64,000 nucleotides of DNA from Streptomyces phaeofaciens (GCF_014648915.1 NZ_BMSA01000008.1:124001-188000); one strand, 5' to 3'. Positions 17,577 through 25,863 are shown, counted from the stretch's first letter. The notes: generated by a model not told the origin, from the sequence alone. Program-made: numbers and translations.

Positions 17577-17638
17577 CCGCCGACGAACGCCGCATGACCG
17601 CTCAGGAGCGCCGCATGACCGCTGGAGAGCTCGCATGA
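17573..17638 (+). CDS. 21-codon mini-ORF made of a 21-bp tandem repeat, bridging panE-like gene and FDH
   Basis: Three 21-bp repeats (about 17567-17629, unit beginning GARCGCCGCATGACCGC) create a 21-codon frame made of the heptads MTADERR, MTAQERR and MTAGELA. Its ATG overlaps the upstream stop (ATGA) and its own stop overlaps the ATG of the formate dehydrogenase gene (ATGA). Each repeat offers a GAG/GAA site and an ATG. It may be a coupling device carrying ribosomes across the junction rather than a functional peptide. Whether it is translated is unknown. Confidence 0.45.
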   Translation: MTADERRMTAQERRMTAGELA

Positions 17639-19560
17639 GGAAACGCGACCGGACCCCGAAGACCTACGCCCGGCTCACCCGACCGCTCGTCAGGGACTCC
17701 CGCGACGAACCCTTCCGCGAGGCGAGCTGGGAGGAGGCCCTGGAACGGACCGTGCGGGGCCTCGCCCGCAACCGCGGCGCGTTCGGCATGTTCTCCTGCG
17801 CCCGCGCGACCAACGAGATGAACTACGTGGCGCAGAAGTTCGCCCGCGTCGTCATGGGCACCAACAACGTCGACTCCTGCAACCGCACCTGTCACGCGCC
17901 GAGCGTGGCGGGCCTGTCGGCCGCCTTCGGCTCCGGCGGCGGGACGTCGTCGTACGAGGAGATCGAGCACACCGACGTCATCGTGATGTGGGGCTCCAAC
18001 GCCCGCTTCGCGCACCCGATCTTCTTCCAGCACGCGCTGAAGGGGATCCGGAACGGCGCCCGGATGTACGCGGTCGACCCGCGCCGCACGTCCACCGCCG
18101 AGTGGGCGGAGAGCTGGCTCGGTCTCAACGTCGGCACGGACATCCCGATGGCGCACGCGATCGGCCGCGAGATCATCCACGCGGGCCTGGCCAACGAGGC
18201 GTTCGTCGAGCGGGCCACCTCCGGGTTCGAGGAGTACCGGGCGCTCGTCGAGCCCTGGACGCTCTCGCTCGCGGAGAAGGTGACGGGGGTGCCGGCCGCC
18301 GCCATCAGGGAGCTGGCCCACGCCTACGCCCGCGCCGAGCGCGCCCAGTTGTGCTGGACGCTCGGCATCACCGAGCACCACAACGGCACCGACAACGTGC
18401 GCGCGCTGATCAACCTGTCCCTGCTCACCGGCCATGTCGGCCGGTACGCCTCCGGGTTGCAGCCGCTGCGCGGGCAGAACAACGTGCAGGGCGGCGGCGA
18501 CATGGGCGCGATCCCCAACCGCCTGCCCGGCTTCCAGGACATCCTCGACCCCGAGTCGCGGCTCAAGTTCGAGTCGGCGTGGGACACCGTCATCCAGCCG
18601 CACTACGGGCTGAACCTGACGGAGATGTTCGAGGCGATGGAGGAGGGCACGCTGAAGGCCGTCTACTGCATCGGGGAGAACCCGGCGCAGTCGGAGGCCG
18701 ACAGCGAGCAGGCCGTACGGCGGATGCGGCAGCTGGACTTCCTCGTCGTGCAGGACATCTTCCTCACCAGGACGGCCGAGCTGGCGGACGTGGTGCTGCC
18801 CGCCACCGCCGGCTGGGCGGAGACGGACGGCACCACCACCAACAGCGAGCGGCGGGTCCAGCGCGTGCGCCGGGCGGTCACCCCGCCGGGCGAGTCCCGC
18901 GAGGACGTCGACATCATCTGCGACCTGGCGGGCCGCCTCGGCCACGACTGGAAGTACGCCGACGCCGAGGCCGTCTGGAACGAGCTGCGCTCGGTCTCCC
19001 CGGACCACTACGGGATGACGTACGAGCGCCTGGCGGAGCACCAGGGCATCCAGTGGCCGTGTCCGAGCACCGAGGAACTGGAACCCACCTATCTGCACGG
19101 CCGGTTGTGGGAGACGGATCCCCGGCGGCGGGGCAGGCGGGCGCCGTTCGGGATCGTCCAGCACGATCCGCCGGTCGATCTGACCGACGAGCGGTACCCG
19201 ATCCGGCTCACCACCGGACGGCGGCTCGACTCCTACAACACCGGGGTGCAGAGCGGGAGTTTCGCCTCCCCGCTGCGCCGCGGCGAGTTCGTCGAGCTGT
19301 GCCCGGAGGACGCCGAGCGCTACGGGGTCGTGGTCGGCGAGGAGGTACGGGTCAGCTCGCGGCGCGGGGCGGTCGTGGCCCCGGTCTGGATCGACACCGC
19401 GCTGCGCCCCGGGCTCGCCTTCATGACCATGCACTTTCCCGACGAGGTCGACACCAACCAGCTGACGATCGAGGCCAACTGCCCGATCGCGGGGACGGCG
19501 GAGTTCAAGGCCTCGGCGATCCGGATCGAGAAGCTCCCGGTAGTGACCTACGTGAGGTGA
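17635..19560 (+). CDS. Formate dehydrogenase, molybdopterin catalytic domain (C-terminal half of split FdsA)
   Basis: A 641-aa protein of the molybdopterin oxidoreductase family. The metal-ligand cysteine and proton-transfer histidine are in SCNRTCHAPSVAGL (C86, H87), so it is a cysteine rather than selenocysteine enzyme. Cofactor blocks MWGSNARFAHPIFF, GLQPLRGQNNVQGGGDMG and the C-terminal molydopterin-binding domain (RLTTGRRLDSYNTG) are present. It starts at RTPKTYARLTRPLVR, exactly where intact FdsA continues after its N-terminal iron-sulphur domains. Those domains are encoded at 21387-22247. With the fused diaphorase it should oxidise formate to CO2 with NAD+ in the cytoplasm. Confidence 0.88.
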   Translation: MRKRDRTPKTYARLTRPLVRDSRDEPFREASWEEALERTVRGLARNRGAFGMFSCARATNEMNYVAQKFARVVMGTNNVDSCNRTCHAPSVAGLSAAFGSGGGTSSYEEIEHTDVIVMWGSNARFAHPIFFQHALKGIRNGARMYAVDPRRTSTAEWAESWLGLNVGTDIPMAHAIGREIIHAGLANEAFVERATSGFEEYRALVEPWTLSLAEKVTGVPAAAIRELAHAYARAERAQLCWTLGITEHHNGTDNVRALINLSLLTGHVGRYASGLQPLRGQNNVQGGGDMGAIPNRLPGFQDILDPESRLKFESAWDTVIQPHYGLNLTEMFEAMEEGTLKAVYCIGENPAQSEADSEQAVRRMRQLDFLVVQDIFLTRTAELADVVLPATAGWAETDGTTTNSERRVQRVRRAVTPPGESREDVDIICDLAGRLGHDWKYADAEAVWNELRSVSPDHYGMTYERLAEHQGIQWPCPSTEELEPTYLHGRLWETDPRRRGRRAPFGIVQHDPPVDLTDERYPIRLTTGRRLDSYNTGVQSGSFASPLRRGEFVELCPEDAERYGVVVGEEVRVSSRRGAVVAPVWIDTALRPGLAFMTMHFPDEVDTNQLTIEANCPIAGTAEFKASAIRIEKLPVVTYVR

Positions 19561-19566
19561 CGCACA

Positions 19567-21390
19567 GTGGACCTGCGCTTCGGTGACAGCAAACCGACGG
19601 ATGACGAACGGGCGGCCGTGGACGCCCTGCTGGGCCCGCCCGAGTCCTCCTGGGAGGGCGCGGACCGCTCCGACGCCGACCTGAGGTGGGCCCGTGGCGG
19701 GCGCGCCGCCCGGGACCGCCGCGACCTGCTGCTGCCGGGGCTGCACGCGATCAACGACCGGGTGGGCTGGATCAGCGAAGGCGCGCTCGACTATCTGTGC
19801 CGGCGGCTGACCGTGCCGCCGGCGGAGGCCTACGGCGTCGCCACCTTCTACGCGATGTTCTCCGTACGGCCGCGCCCGGCGACCGTCCTCCAGGTGTGCA
19901 CGGACCTGGCCTGCTCCGCGGCCGGGGCGGACGGACTGTGTGCCGCTGCCGGGTCCCGGCTGGGCCCCGGCAGCGGGGTGACGGTCGAACGCAGCCCCTG
20001 CCTGGGCCTGTGCGAACGCGCCCCGGCCGCGCTCGCGGTCAGGGCCGGGGACCCGGTGCGGACGGCGGTCGCGGCTCCGGCGACGGCCGAGTCCGCCGTC
20101 CTCGCCGCGAGCGCGCCGGACTCGGCGCCCGAGGAGCCGCCGGTGGCGCGGGCGGTGCCCCAGGCGGGGCAGGAGGGCCTCGTCCTCCTGAAGCGGGTGG
20201 GGGTGGTCGATCCGTCGTCGCTCGACGACTACCGGGCGCAGGGCGGCTACACCGCCCTGCGCCGGGCCTTCGCGCTCGGCCCGGCCGGGGTGATCCGCGA
20301 GGTCACCGACTCCGGGCTGGTCGGCCGGGGCGGCGCCGCCTTCCCCACCGGCCGCAAATGGCAGGCCACGGCCGCCCAGCCGGACCACCCCCACTACCTG
20401 GTGTGCAACGCGGACGAATCGGAGCCGGGCACCTTCAAGGACCGGGTGCTCATGGAGGGCGACCCGTACGCGCTGGTGGAGGCGATGACGATCGCGGCGT
20501 ACGCGACCGGCGCGCACCGGGGCTACCTCTACCTGCGCGGCGAGTACCCCCGGGCGCTGCGCCGGATGCGGCACGCGGTCGAGCAGGCGCGGGCCCGCGG
20601 GCTGCTCGGCGACGACGTCCTCGGCCAGGGGTACGCGTTCGACATCGAGATCCGGCGGGGTGCGGGCGCCTACATCTGCGGCGAGGAGACCGCCCTGTTC
20701 AACTCCATCGAGGGCTACCGGGGCGAGCCCCGCTCGAAGCCGCCGTTCCCGGTGGAGAAGGGTCTGTTCGGCAGGCCGACGGTCGAGAACAACGTGGAGA
20801 CCCTGGTCAACGTCCTGCCGATCCTGACCATGGGCGCGCCGGCGTACGCGGCGATCGGCACGGAGAGGTCCACGGGCCCGAAGCTGTTCTGTGTCTCGGG
20901 GAGCGTGGCGCGCCCCGGCATCTACGAGCTGCCGTTCGGCGCGACGCTGGGCGAACTGCTGGAGCTGGCCGGGGTGCGCCCGGGGCTGCGGGCGGTGCTG
21001 CTCGGCGGGGCGGCCGGCGGTTTCGTACGGCCCGACGAGCGGGATCTGCCGCTCACCTTCGAGGGCACCCGGGAGGCGGGCACCACCCTCGGCTCGGGCG
21101 TCGTCATGGCCTTCGACGACACGGTCCCGCTGCCCCGGCTGCTGCTGCGGATCGCCGAGTTCTTCCGCGACGAGTCCTGCGGGCAGTGCGTGCCCTGCCG
21201 GGTCGGGACCGTGCGGCAGGAGGAGGCTCTGCACCGGATCGCGGACCGCACGGGTGCGGCCGCCGCCGACGACATCGCGCTGCTCAGGGAGGTCGGCCGC
21301 GCGATGCGGGACGCCTCGATCTGCGGTCTGGGGCAGACCGCGTGGAACGCCGTGGAATCCGCCATCGACCGTCTGGGGGCGTACGAATGA
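19567..21390 (+). CDS. Formate dehydrogenase diaphorase, FdsG-FdsB (NuoE-NuoF) fusion
   Basis: A 607-aa protein with a GTG start 6 bases after the preceding stop. The N-terminal ~160 residues are a NuoE-like [2Fe-2S] thioredoxin domain (VCTDLACSAAG and SPCLGLCE supply the cysteines). An Ala/Pro-rich linker of about 40 residues follows. Then comes a NuoF-like domain with the FMN/NAD motif GRGGAAFPTGRKWQ, YICGEETALFNSIEG and the [4Fe-4S] motif ESCGQCVPCRVGT plus a later cysteine (SICGLGQ). It would pass electrons from the Fe-S chain to NAD+. FdsG and FdsB are usually separate proteins in soluble FDH complexes. The stop overlaps the next start (ATGA). Confidence 0.88.
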   Translation: MDLRFGDSKPTDDERAAVDALLGPPESSWEGADRSDADLRWARGGRAARDRRDLLLPGLHAINDRVGWISEGALDYLCRRLTVPPAEAYGVATFYAMFSVRPRPATVLQVCTDLACSAAGADGLCAAAGSRLGPGSGVTVERSPCLGLCERAPAALAVRAGDPVRTAVAAPATAESAVLAASAPDSAPEEPPVARAVPQAGQEGLVLLKRVGVVDPSSLDDYRAQGGYTALRRAFALGPAGVIREVTDSGLVGRGGAAFPTGRKWQATAAQPDHPHYLVCNADESEPGTFKDRVLMEGDPYALVEAMTIAAYATGAHRGYLYLRGEYPRALRRMRHAVEQARARGLLGDDVLGQGYAFDIEIRRGAGAYICGEETALFNSIEGYRGEPRSKPPFPVEKGLFGRPTVENNVETLVNVLPILTMGAPAYAAIGTERSTGPKLFCVSGSVARPGIYELPFGATLGELLELAGVRPGLRAVLLGGAAGGFVRPDERDLPLTFEGTREAGTTLGSGVVMAFDDTVPLPRLLLRIAEFFRDESCGQCVPCRVGTVRQEEALHRIADRTGAAAADDIALLREVGRAMRDASICGLGQTAWNAVESAIDRLGAYE

Positions 21391-22247
21391 CCGTGACACC
21401 GCTGGGGATCCCGCGCCGGCTGCTGGAGTTCACCATCGACGGCGAGGAGGCCCGGGTCCCGGAGGGCTCGACGATCCTGGACGCCTGCCGGGCGGCGGGG
21501 AAGGACATCCCGACGCTCTGCGAGGGCGACACCCTGCGGCCCAAGAACGCCTGCCGGGTGTGCGTGGTCGAGGTGGAGGGCGCGCGCACCCTGGTGCCCG
21601 CCTGCTCCCGCAGGGCCGAGCCGGGCATGGTGGTACGCACGGACACCGAGCGCGCCCGGCACAGCCGCAAGATCGTCCTGGAGCTGCTCGCCTCCTCGGT
21701 CGACCTGTCCACGACACCTTTGGTCGCGGAATGGCTCAAGGAGTACGAGGCGAAGCCGGACCGTTTCGGCCCGGACGCGGCCCGGCTGAACGAGGAACCG
21801 AAGATCGACAACGACCTCTACGTCCGCGACTACGACAAGTGCATCCTCTGCTACAAGTGCGTCGACGCCTGCGGTGACCAGTGGCAGAACTCCTTCGCGA
21901 TCTCCGTGACCGGCCGCGGTTTCGACGCCAGGATCGCCGTGGAGCACGACGCGCCGCTCACCGACTCGGCGTGCGTGTACTGCGGGAACTGCATCGAGGT
22001 GTGCCCGACGGGGGCGCTGTCGTTCAAGTCGGAGTTCGACCGGCGTGAGGCCGGAAACTGGGACGAAACCTCGCAGACCCGGACGACCACGGTGTGCGCG
22101 TACTGCGGAGTGGGCTGCAACCTGACCCTGCACGTGCAGGACAATGAGATCGTGAAGGTCACCTCTCCGCACGACAACCCGGTGACCCACGGCAACCTCT
22201 GCATCAAGGGCCGCTTCGGCTACCAGCACGTACAGAACCGGGGCTGA
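21387..22247 (+). CDS. Formate dehydrogenase iron-sulphur subunit (N-terminal half of split FdsA)
   Basis: A 286-aa protein with four iron-sulphur regions in FdsA/NuoG order. These are a [2Fe-2S] ferredoxin domain (IPTLCEGDTLRPKNACRVCVVE), a His/Cys [4Fe-4S] region and two ferredoxin-type clusters (CILCYKCVDAC and CVYCGNCIEVC). Last is the Fe4S4 cap of molybdopterin enzymes (CAYCGVGCNLTLHV...GNLCIKGRFG). It ends at GYQHVQNRG, just where the molybdopterin domain should begin; that domain is a separate gene two positions upstream (17635-19560). The two halves together reconstruct one FdsA of about 930 residues. Confidence 0.88.
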   Translation: MTVTPLGIPRRLLEFTIDGEEARVPEGSTILDACRAAGKDIPTLCEGDTLRPKNACRVCVVEVEGARTLVPACSRRAEPGMVVRTDTERARHSRKIVLELLASSVDLSTTPLVAEWLKEYEAKPDRFGPDAARLNEEPKIDNDLYVRDYDKCILCYKCVDACGDQWQNSFAISVTGRGFDARIAVEHDAPLTDSACVYCGNCIEVCPTGALSFKSEFDRREAGNWDETSQTRTTTVCAYCGVGCNLTLHVQDNEIVKVTSPHDNPVTHGNLCIKGRFGYQHVQNRG

Positions 22248-22251
22248 TCAC

Positions 22252-23100
22252 ATGGGACGTGTCACCGAACGACGCAAGGTGCTCCGCATCCGCGACGGGG
22301 TGGTCTCCACCCGGCCGGACACCCTGGTCGCGGAGGAGCCAATGGAGATCCGGCTCAACGGCAAGCCACTCGCCATCACCATGCGCACGCCCGGTGACGA
22401 CTTCGCGCTGGCCGCGGGCTTCCTGGTCAGCGAGGGCGTCCTCGCCGAGCGGAGCGACCTCCAGAACATCGTCTACTGCGCGGGCGCCATGACGGACGGC
22501 TCCAACACCTACAACGTGGTGGACGTACGGACCGCCCCCGGTGTCACGATCCCCGACATCACCCTCGAACGGAACGTCTACACGACCTCCTCCTGCGGCC
22601 TGTGCGGCAAGGCGAGCCTGGACGCGGTCCGCACCACGGCCCGCTGGCCGATCTCCGACACTCCCCCGGTCCGTGTCTCGCCCGAGCTGCTCGCGAGCCT
22701 CCCCGACCGGCTGCGCGCGGCCCAGCGGGTGTTCGACCGGACCGGGGGCCTGCACGCGGCGGCCCTGTTCACCGAGGAGGGCGAGCTGCTGGACGTCCGC
22801 GAGGACGTGGGCCGGCACAACGCGGTCGACAAGCTGGTCGGCCGGGCCCTGCAGAACGGGGACCTGCCGCTGTCCCGGGTGATCCTGCTGGTCTCGGGCC
22901 GGGCCTCCTTCGAGCTGGCGCAGAAGGCCGTGATGGCGGGCATCCCGCTGCTCGCGGCGGTCTCGGCGCCCTCCTCACTGGCGGTGGACCTGGCCGCCGA
23001 GACGGGGCTGACACTGGTGGGCTTCCTGCGGGGCGGTTCCATGAACGTGTACGCGGGGGAGGACCGCATCGCCCTGCGGACCGCGGCCGCCCGCGGGTGA
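22252..23100 (+). CDS. fdhD: Formate dehydrogenase accessory sulphurtransferase FdhD
   Basis: A 282-aa protein with the FdhD hallmark CxxC motif in SSCGLCGK (near residue 122), the N-terminal substrate block EEPMEIRLNGKPLAITMRTPGDDFALAAGFL and the C-terminal VGRHNAVDKLVG and SGRASFELAQK. FdhD delivers sulphur from a cysteine desulphurase to the Mo-bis-MGD cofactor of formate dehydrogenase. It is four bases downstream of the iron-sulphur half gene, so enzyme and maturation factor are made together. This supports the formate dehydrogenase reading of the operon over a nitrate reductase or NuoG reading. Confidence 0.93.
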   Translation: MGRVTERRKVLRIRDGVVSTRPDTLVAEEPMEIRLNGKPLAITMRTPGDDFALAAGFLVSEGVLAERSDLQNIVYCAGAMTDGSNTYNVVDVRTAPGVTIPDITLERNVYTTSSCGLCGKASLDAVRTTARWPISDTPPVRVSPELLASLPDRLRAAQRVFDRTGGLHAAALFTEEGELLDVREDVGRHNAVDKLVGRALQNGDLPLSRVILLVSGRASFELAQKAVMAGIPLLAAVSAPSSLAVDLAAETGLTLVGFLRGGSMNVYAGEDRIALRTAAARG

Positions 23101-23137
23101 CCCGGTCCCCCCGCGACACGGCGGCGGGGTCCCGGCC

Positions 23138-23172
23138 GGCGGGGAGCGCCCCCTGCGCCGCGGGGCCCCGCC
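23138..23172. terminator. Possible terminator after fdhD
   Basis: GGCGGGG (23138-23144) can pair with CCCCGCC (23166-23172) around a GC-rich loop that can itself fold. It lies just after fdhD and before a convergent gene. The prediction is weak because the whole stretch is GC-rich. Confidence 0.35.
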
Positions 23173-23191
23173 TCAGCCCTGGAGGGCGTCC

Positions 23192-23713
23192 CTAGACGAG
23201 CCGCAGCCGCGCCGCCGGTACGACGGTCCCCAGCCGCGGGAAGTCGAGCCGCACCGACGCCTCGTGCTCGGCCTCGGTGAACGCGGTCATCGCGTCCTCC
23301 ACGAAGACGAGGTCGTAGCCGAGGTCACCGGCCGCGCGAGCGGTGGACTCCACGCCGAGGTTGGTGGCGATCCCGCCGAACACCAGGGCGGTGACGCCGT
23401 GTTCACGCAGCCGGGCGTCCAGACCGGTGCCCTGGAACGCGCCGATCGTCCGCTTGACGATCTCCACGTCGCCGTCCCTGAGCAGCCCCGCGACCAGTCC
23501 GCTGCCCGGCGGCTGCTCGGCGATCCCGGGGCGTTCGACGCGGACCAGGACGACGAGAGCGCCGGCCGCACGGAAGATGGCCGCCAACTCCTCGGAGACG
23601 GACAGCACTTCGGTGCCCTTGTGGGGTGCCAGGGGCAGCGCGACGATCCGGTCCATCAGGTCGACGAGGACGAGGGCGGTGCGCGCGGGGTCGAGAGCGA
23701 GGGGTGCGGTCAT
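23192..23713 (-). CDS. Isochorismatase-family hydrolase
   Basis: A 173-aa alpha/beta hydrolase with the family aspartate in ALVLVDLMDRIV and the lysine in EIVKRTIGAFQGTGL. The position usually held by a nucleophilic cysteine in amidase members (TNxCV) is glycine here (IATNLGVESTARAA). It may therefore hydrolyse a vinyl ether as true isochorismatases do, or be a non-nicotinamidase member. Such a change is seen in part of the family. It stands alone, convergent with the FDH operon. Confidence 0.75.
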   Translation of the reverse strand: MTAPLALDPARTALVLVDLMDRIVALPLAPHKGTEVLSVSEELAAIFRAAGALVVLVRVERPGIAEQPPGSGLVAGLLRDGDVEIVKRTIGAFQGTGLDARLREHGVTALVFGGIATNLGVESTARAAGDLGYDLVFVEDAMTAFTEAEHEASVRLDFPRLGTVVPAARLRLV

Positions 23714-23807
23714 GACGGAACGTTATCCGCCCTCGGCGTTCCGTACCGGAAATCCGGATCAACATGCCCGGGAACGGTTCGCGTCCGGCGCCCGACAGCG
23801 GGGCGGG

Positions 23808-24827
23808 TCAGGCCGCCGCGGCCGGCGCCCGCTCGGTGACGGACTCGTGGGGCGGGTCCAGCGGATCACGGGCCCGCCGCTTGGCGATGACCGCGCACAC
23901 CATGAGCTGCATCTGGTGGAAGAGCATCAGTGGCAGCACGGCGAGGGAGGCGTGCGCACCGAACAGGACGCTCGCCATGGGCAGTCCGGCGGCCAGGGAC
24001 TTCTTGGAGCCCGCGAACTGGATCGCGATCCGGTCCTCCCGGCCGAACCGCAGCGCCCTGCCGCCGTACCAGGTCAGGGCGAGCATCACGGCGAGCAGGA
24101 CGGCCTCGACGGCCAGGAGTCCGCCGAGCCGGACCGGGCTCACCTGATGCCAGATGCCCTGGACCATGCCCTCGCTGAACGCGGTGTAGACGACGAGGAG
24201 GATCGAGCCGCGGTCGACGAGCCCGAGCGCCTTCTTGTGCCGGGCGACGAAACCCCCGATCCAGCGCCGCGCCACCTGGCCCGCCACGAACGGCACCAGC
24301 AGCTGGAGGACGATCTCCACCACGGAGTCGGCGGAGAACCCGGCGCCGCCGCTGCCCAGCAGCGCGGCCGCCAGCAGCGGGGTGGCGACGATCCCGACCA
24401 GTGAGGAGAAGGAGCCCGCGCAGATCGCGGCGGGCACGTTGCCGCGGGCCATCGAGGTGAACGCGATCGACGACTGGACGGTCGAGGGGACCAGGGTGAG
24501 GAAGAGCAGCCCCTGGTAGAGCGGCTGGGTGAGGAACACGGGGACCAGTCCCCGGGCGGCCAGGCCCAGCAGCGGGAAGACCACGAAGGTGCAGCCCAGG
24601 ACCGTGACGTGGAGCCGCCAGTGCCGCAGCCCGTCCAGCGCCTCCCGGGTGGAGAGCCGGGCGCCGTACAGGAAGAAGAGGAAGGCGATGGCGGCCGTGG
24701 AGGCGCCGGAGGCCACCTCGGCGCCGGTGCCGCGGGCCGGGAACAGCGCCGCGAGCCCGACCGTCCCGAGCAACAGCAGGATGTAGGGGTCGACCGGCAT
24801 CCAACTCGGCCATGTCAGGCGTTTCAC
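23808..24827 (-). CDS. Bile acid:sodium symporter (BASS) family transporter
   Basis: A 339-aa membrane protein with about ten hydrophobic segments, starting at a GTG (VKRLTWPSWMPVDP) after GGAGCACC. Blocks typical of the YfeH-like/SBF branch are FLFFLYGARLSTREAL, LVPSTVQSSIAFTSMARGN, AGSFSSLVGIVATPLL and IQFAGSKKSLAAGLPMASVLFG. Sodium-coupled uptake of an organic anion is the family role. It is divergent from a LysR regulator, with a near-perfect palindrome between them, so substrate-responsive control is likely. Confidence 0.85.
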   Translation of the reverse strand: MKRLTWPSWMPVDPYILLLLGTVGLAALFPARGTGAEVASGASTAAIAFLFFLYGARLSTREALDGLRHWRLHVTVLGCTFVVFPLLGLAARGLVPVFLTQPLYQGLLFLTLVPSTVQSSIAFTSMARGNVPAAICAGSFSSLVGIVATPLLAAALLGSGGAGFSADSVVEIVLQLLVPFVAGQVARRWIGGFVARHKKALGLVDRGSILLVVYTAFSEGMVQGIWHQVSPVRLGGLLAVEAVLLAVMLALTWYGGRALRFGREDRIAIQFAGSKKSLAAGLPMASVLFGAHASLAVLPLMLFHQMQLMVCAVIAKRRARDPLDPPHESVTERAPAAAA

Positions 24828-24930
24828 GGTGCTCCACGTGCGGTTGCGAAGGTGTGCGGCGGGGCCGGAGGGCCCCTCTCCATCGTCCTCCTCGGCCCCG
24901 TGATCGGGAATCCGGCATACCGTTCTGACT

Positions 24931-24951
24931 GTCATCACGAATCGCGATGAC
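24931..24951. promoter_or_regulatory. Palindromic LysR-type operator between transporter and regulator
   Basis: GTCATC and GATGAC flank a symmetrical centre (CGA-A-TCG). This gives 10-bp arms with one mismatch around a one-base centre. It lies about 19 bases upstream of the LysR start and about 104 bases upstream of the BASS gene, the usual place for a LysR recognition site. Confidence 0.6.
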
Positions 24952-24969
24952 CGGGGTACGGTGGCCGGC

Positions 24970-25863
24970 ATGTACGAGCCCTCCCATCTGCGGACCTTCC
25001 TCGCGGTGGCCCAGACGCTGAGCTTCACCCAGGCCGCGCGGCGGCTCGGGCTGCGCCAGTCCACCGTCAGCCAGCACGTACGGCGGCTGGAGGACGCCAC
25101 CGGACGGACCCTGTTCAGCCGGGACACGCACTCGGTGGAACTGACCGAGGACGGCGAGGCGATGCTCGGTTTCGCCCGCCGGATCCTGGAGGTGCACGAG
25201 CAGGCGACGGCGTTCTTCACCGGCACCCGGCTGCGCGGCCGGCTGCGCTTCGGCGCGTCCGAGGACTTCGTGCTCACCCGGCTGCCGGAGATCCTGGAGG
25301 GCTTCCGGTACGACCATCCCGAGGTCGACCTGGAGCTGACGGTGGAGCTGTCCGGGACCCTGCACGAGCAGCTGGCCGCCGGGAAACTGGACCTGGTGCT
25401 GGCCAAGCGCCGCCCCGAGGACCCGCGCGGCGAGCTGGTGTGGCACGACGAGCTGGTGTGGATCGGCGCGGAACGGCTGCGCCTGGACCCCGAGCGTCCG
25501 GTCCCGCTCATCGTCTTCCCGCCGCCCGGCATCACCCGCGCGCTGGCTCTGGAGGCGCTGGAGCGGCAGGGGCGGGCCTGGCGGATCGTGTGCACCAGCG
25601 GCAGCCTCAACGGGCTGATCGCGGCGGCCCGCGCCGGGCTGGGCGTGATGGCCCACTCCCGGGGTTTCGTCCCGCCGGGCCTGGTCCGGGTACCGGAGCG
25701 GGCGGGACTGCCGGAGCTGGGCCAGGTGGACTTCGTCCTGGTGCACGGCCGCCGGCAGGCCGCCGCCCAGGGCGCGGCGGACGCGCTGGCCGCGGCGATC
25801 CTGGCGGGCGGCGACCGCCTGCACCGCCGCGGACCGGCCGGTGCGCGGGGCACGGACCGGTAG
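24970..25863 (+). CDS. LysR-family transcriptional regulator
   Basis: A protein of 297 aa from the ATG (MYEPSHLRTFLAV), or 300 aa from a GTG three codons earlier. The N-terminal winged helix is clear (FLAVAQTLSFTQAARRLGLRQSTVSQHVRRLEDATGRTLFSR). It is followed by a periplasmic-binding-protein-like effector domain (residues about 90-290). It is divergent from the BASS transporter and probably controls it. The last codons and stop run into a 30-bp tandem repeat, so the extreme C-terminus (GDRLHRRGPAGARGTDR) is variable in character. Confidence 0.85.
   Translation: MYEPSHLRTFLAVAQTLSFTQAARRLGLRQSTVSQHVRRLEDATGRTLFSRDTHSVELTEDGEAMLGFARRILEVHEQATAFFTGTRLRGRLRFGASEDFVLTRLPEILEGFRYDHPEVDLELTVELSGTLHEQLAAGKLDLVLAKRRPEDPRGELVWHDELVWIGAERLRLDPERPVPLIVFPPPGITRALALEALERQGRAWRIVCTSGSLNGLIAAARAGLGVMAHSRGFVPPGLVRVPERAGLPELGQVDFVLVHGRRQAAAQGAADALAAAILAGGDRLHRRGPAGARGTDR

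Noticed and set aside
17567..17638. Possible CRISPR array (21-bp repeats)
   Set aside because: Repeats are directly adjacent with no spacers and are in coding register. It is a tandem repeat.
17602..21399. A 1265-codon open frame on the minus strand
   Set aside because: It is antisense to the FDH operon, has no family resemblance or ribosome site, and arises from high GC at third codon positions.
21387..22247. NuoG or NAD-reducing hydrogenase subunit
   Set aside because: No nuo or hydrogenase genes are nearby. The molybdopterin half and fdhD identify formate dehydrogenase.
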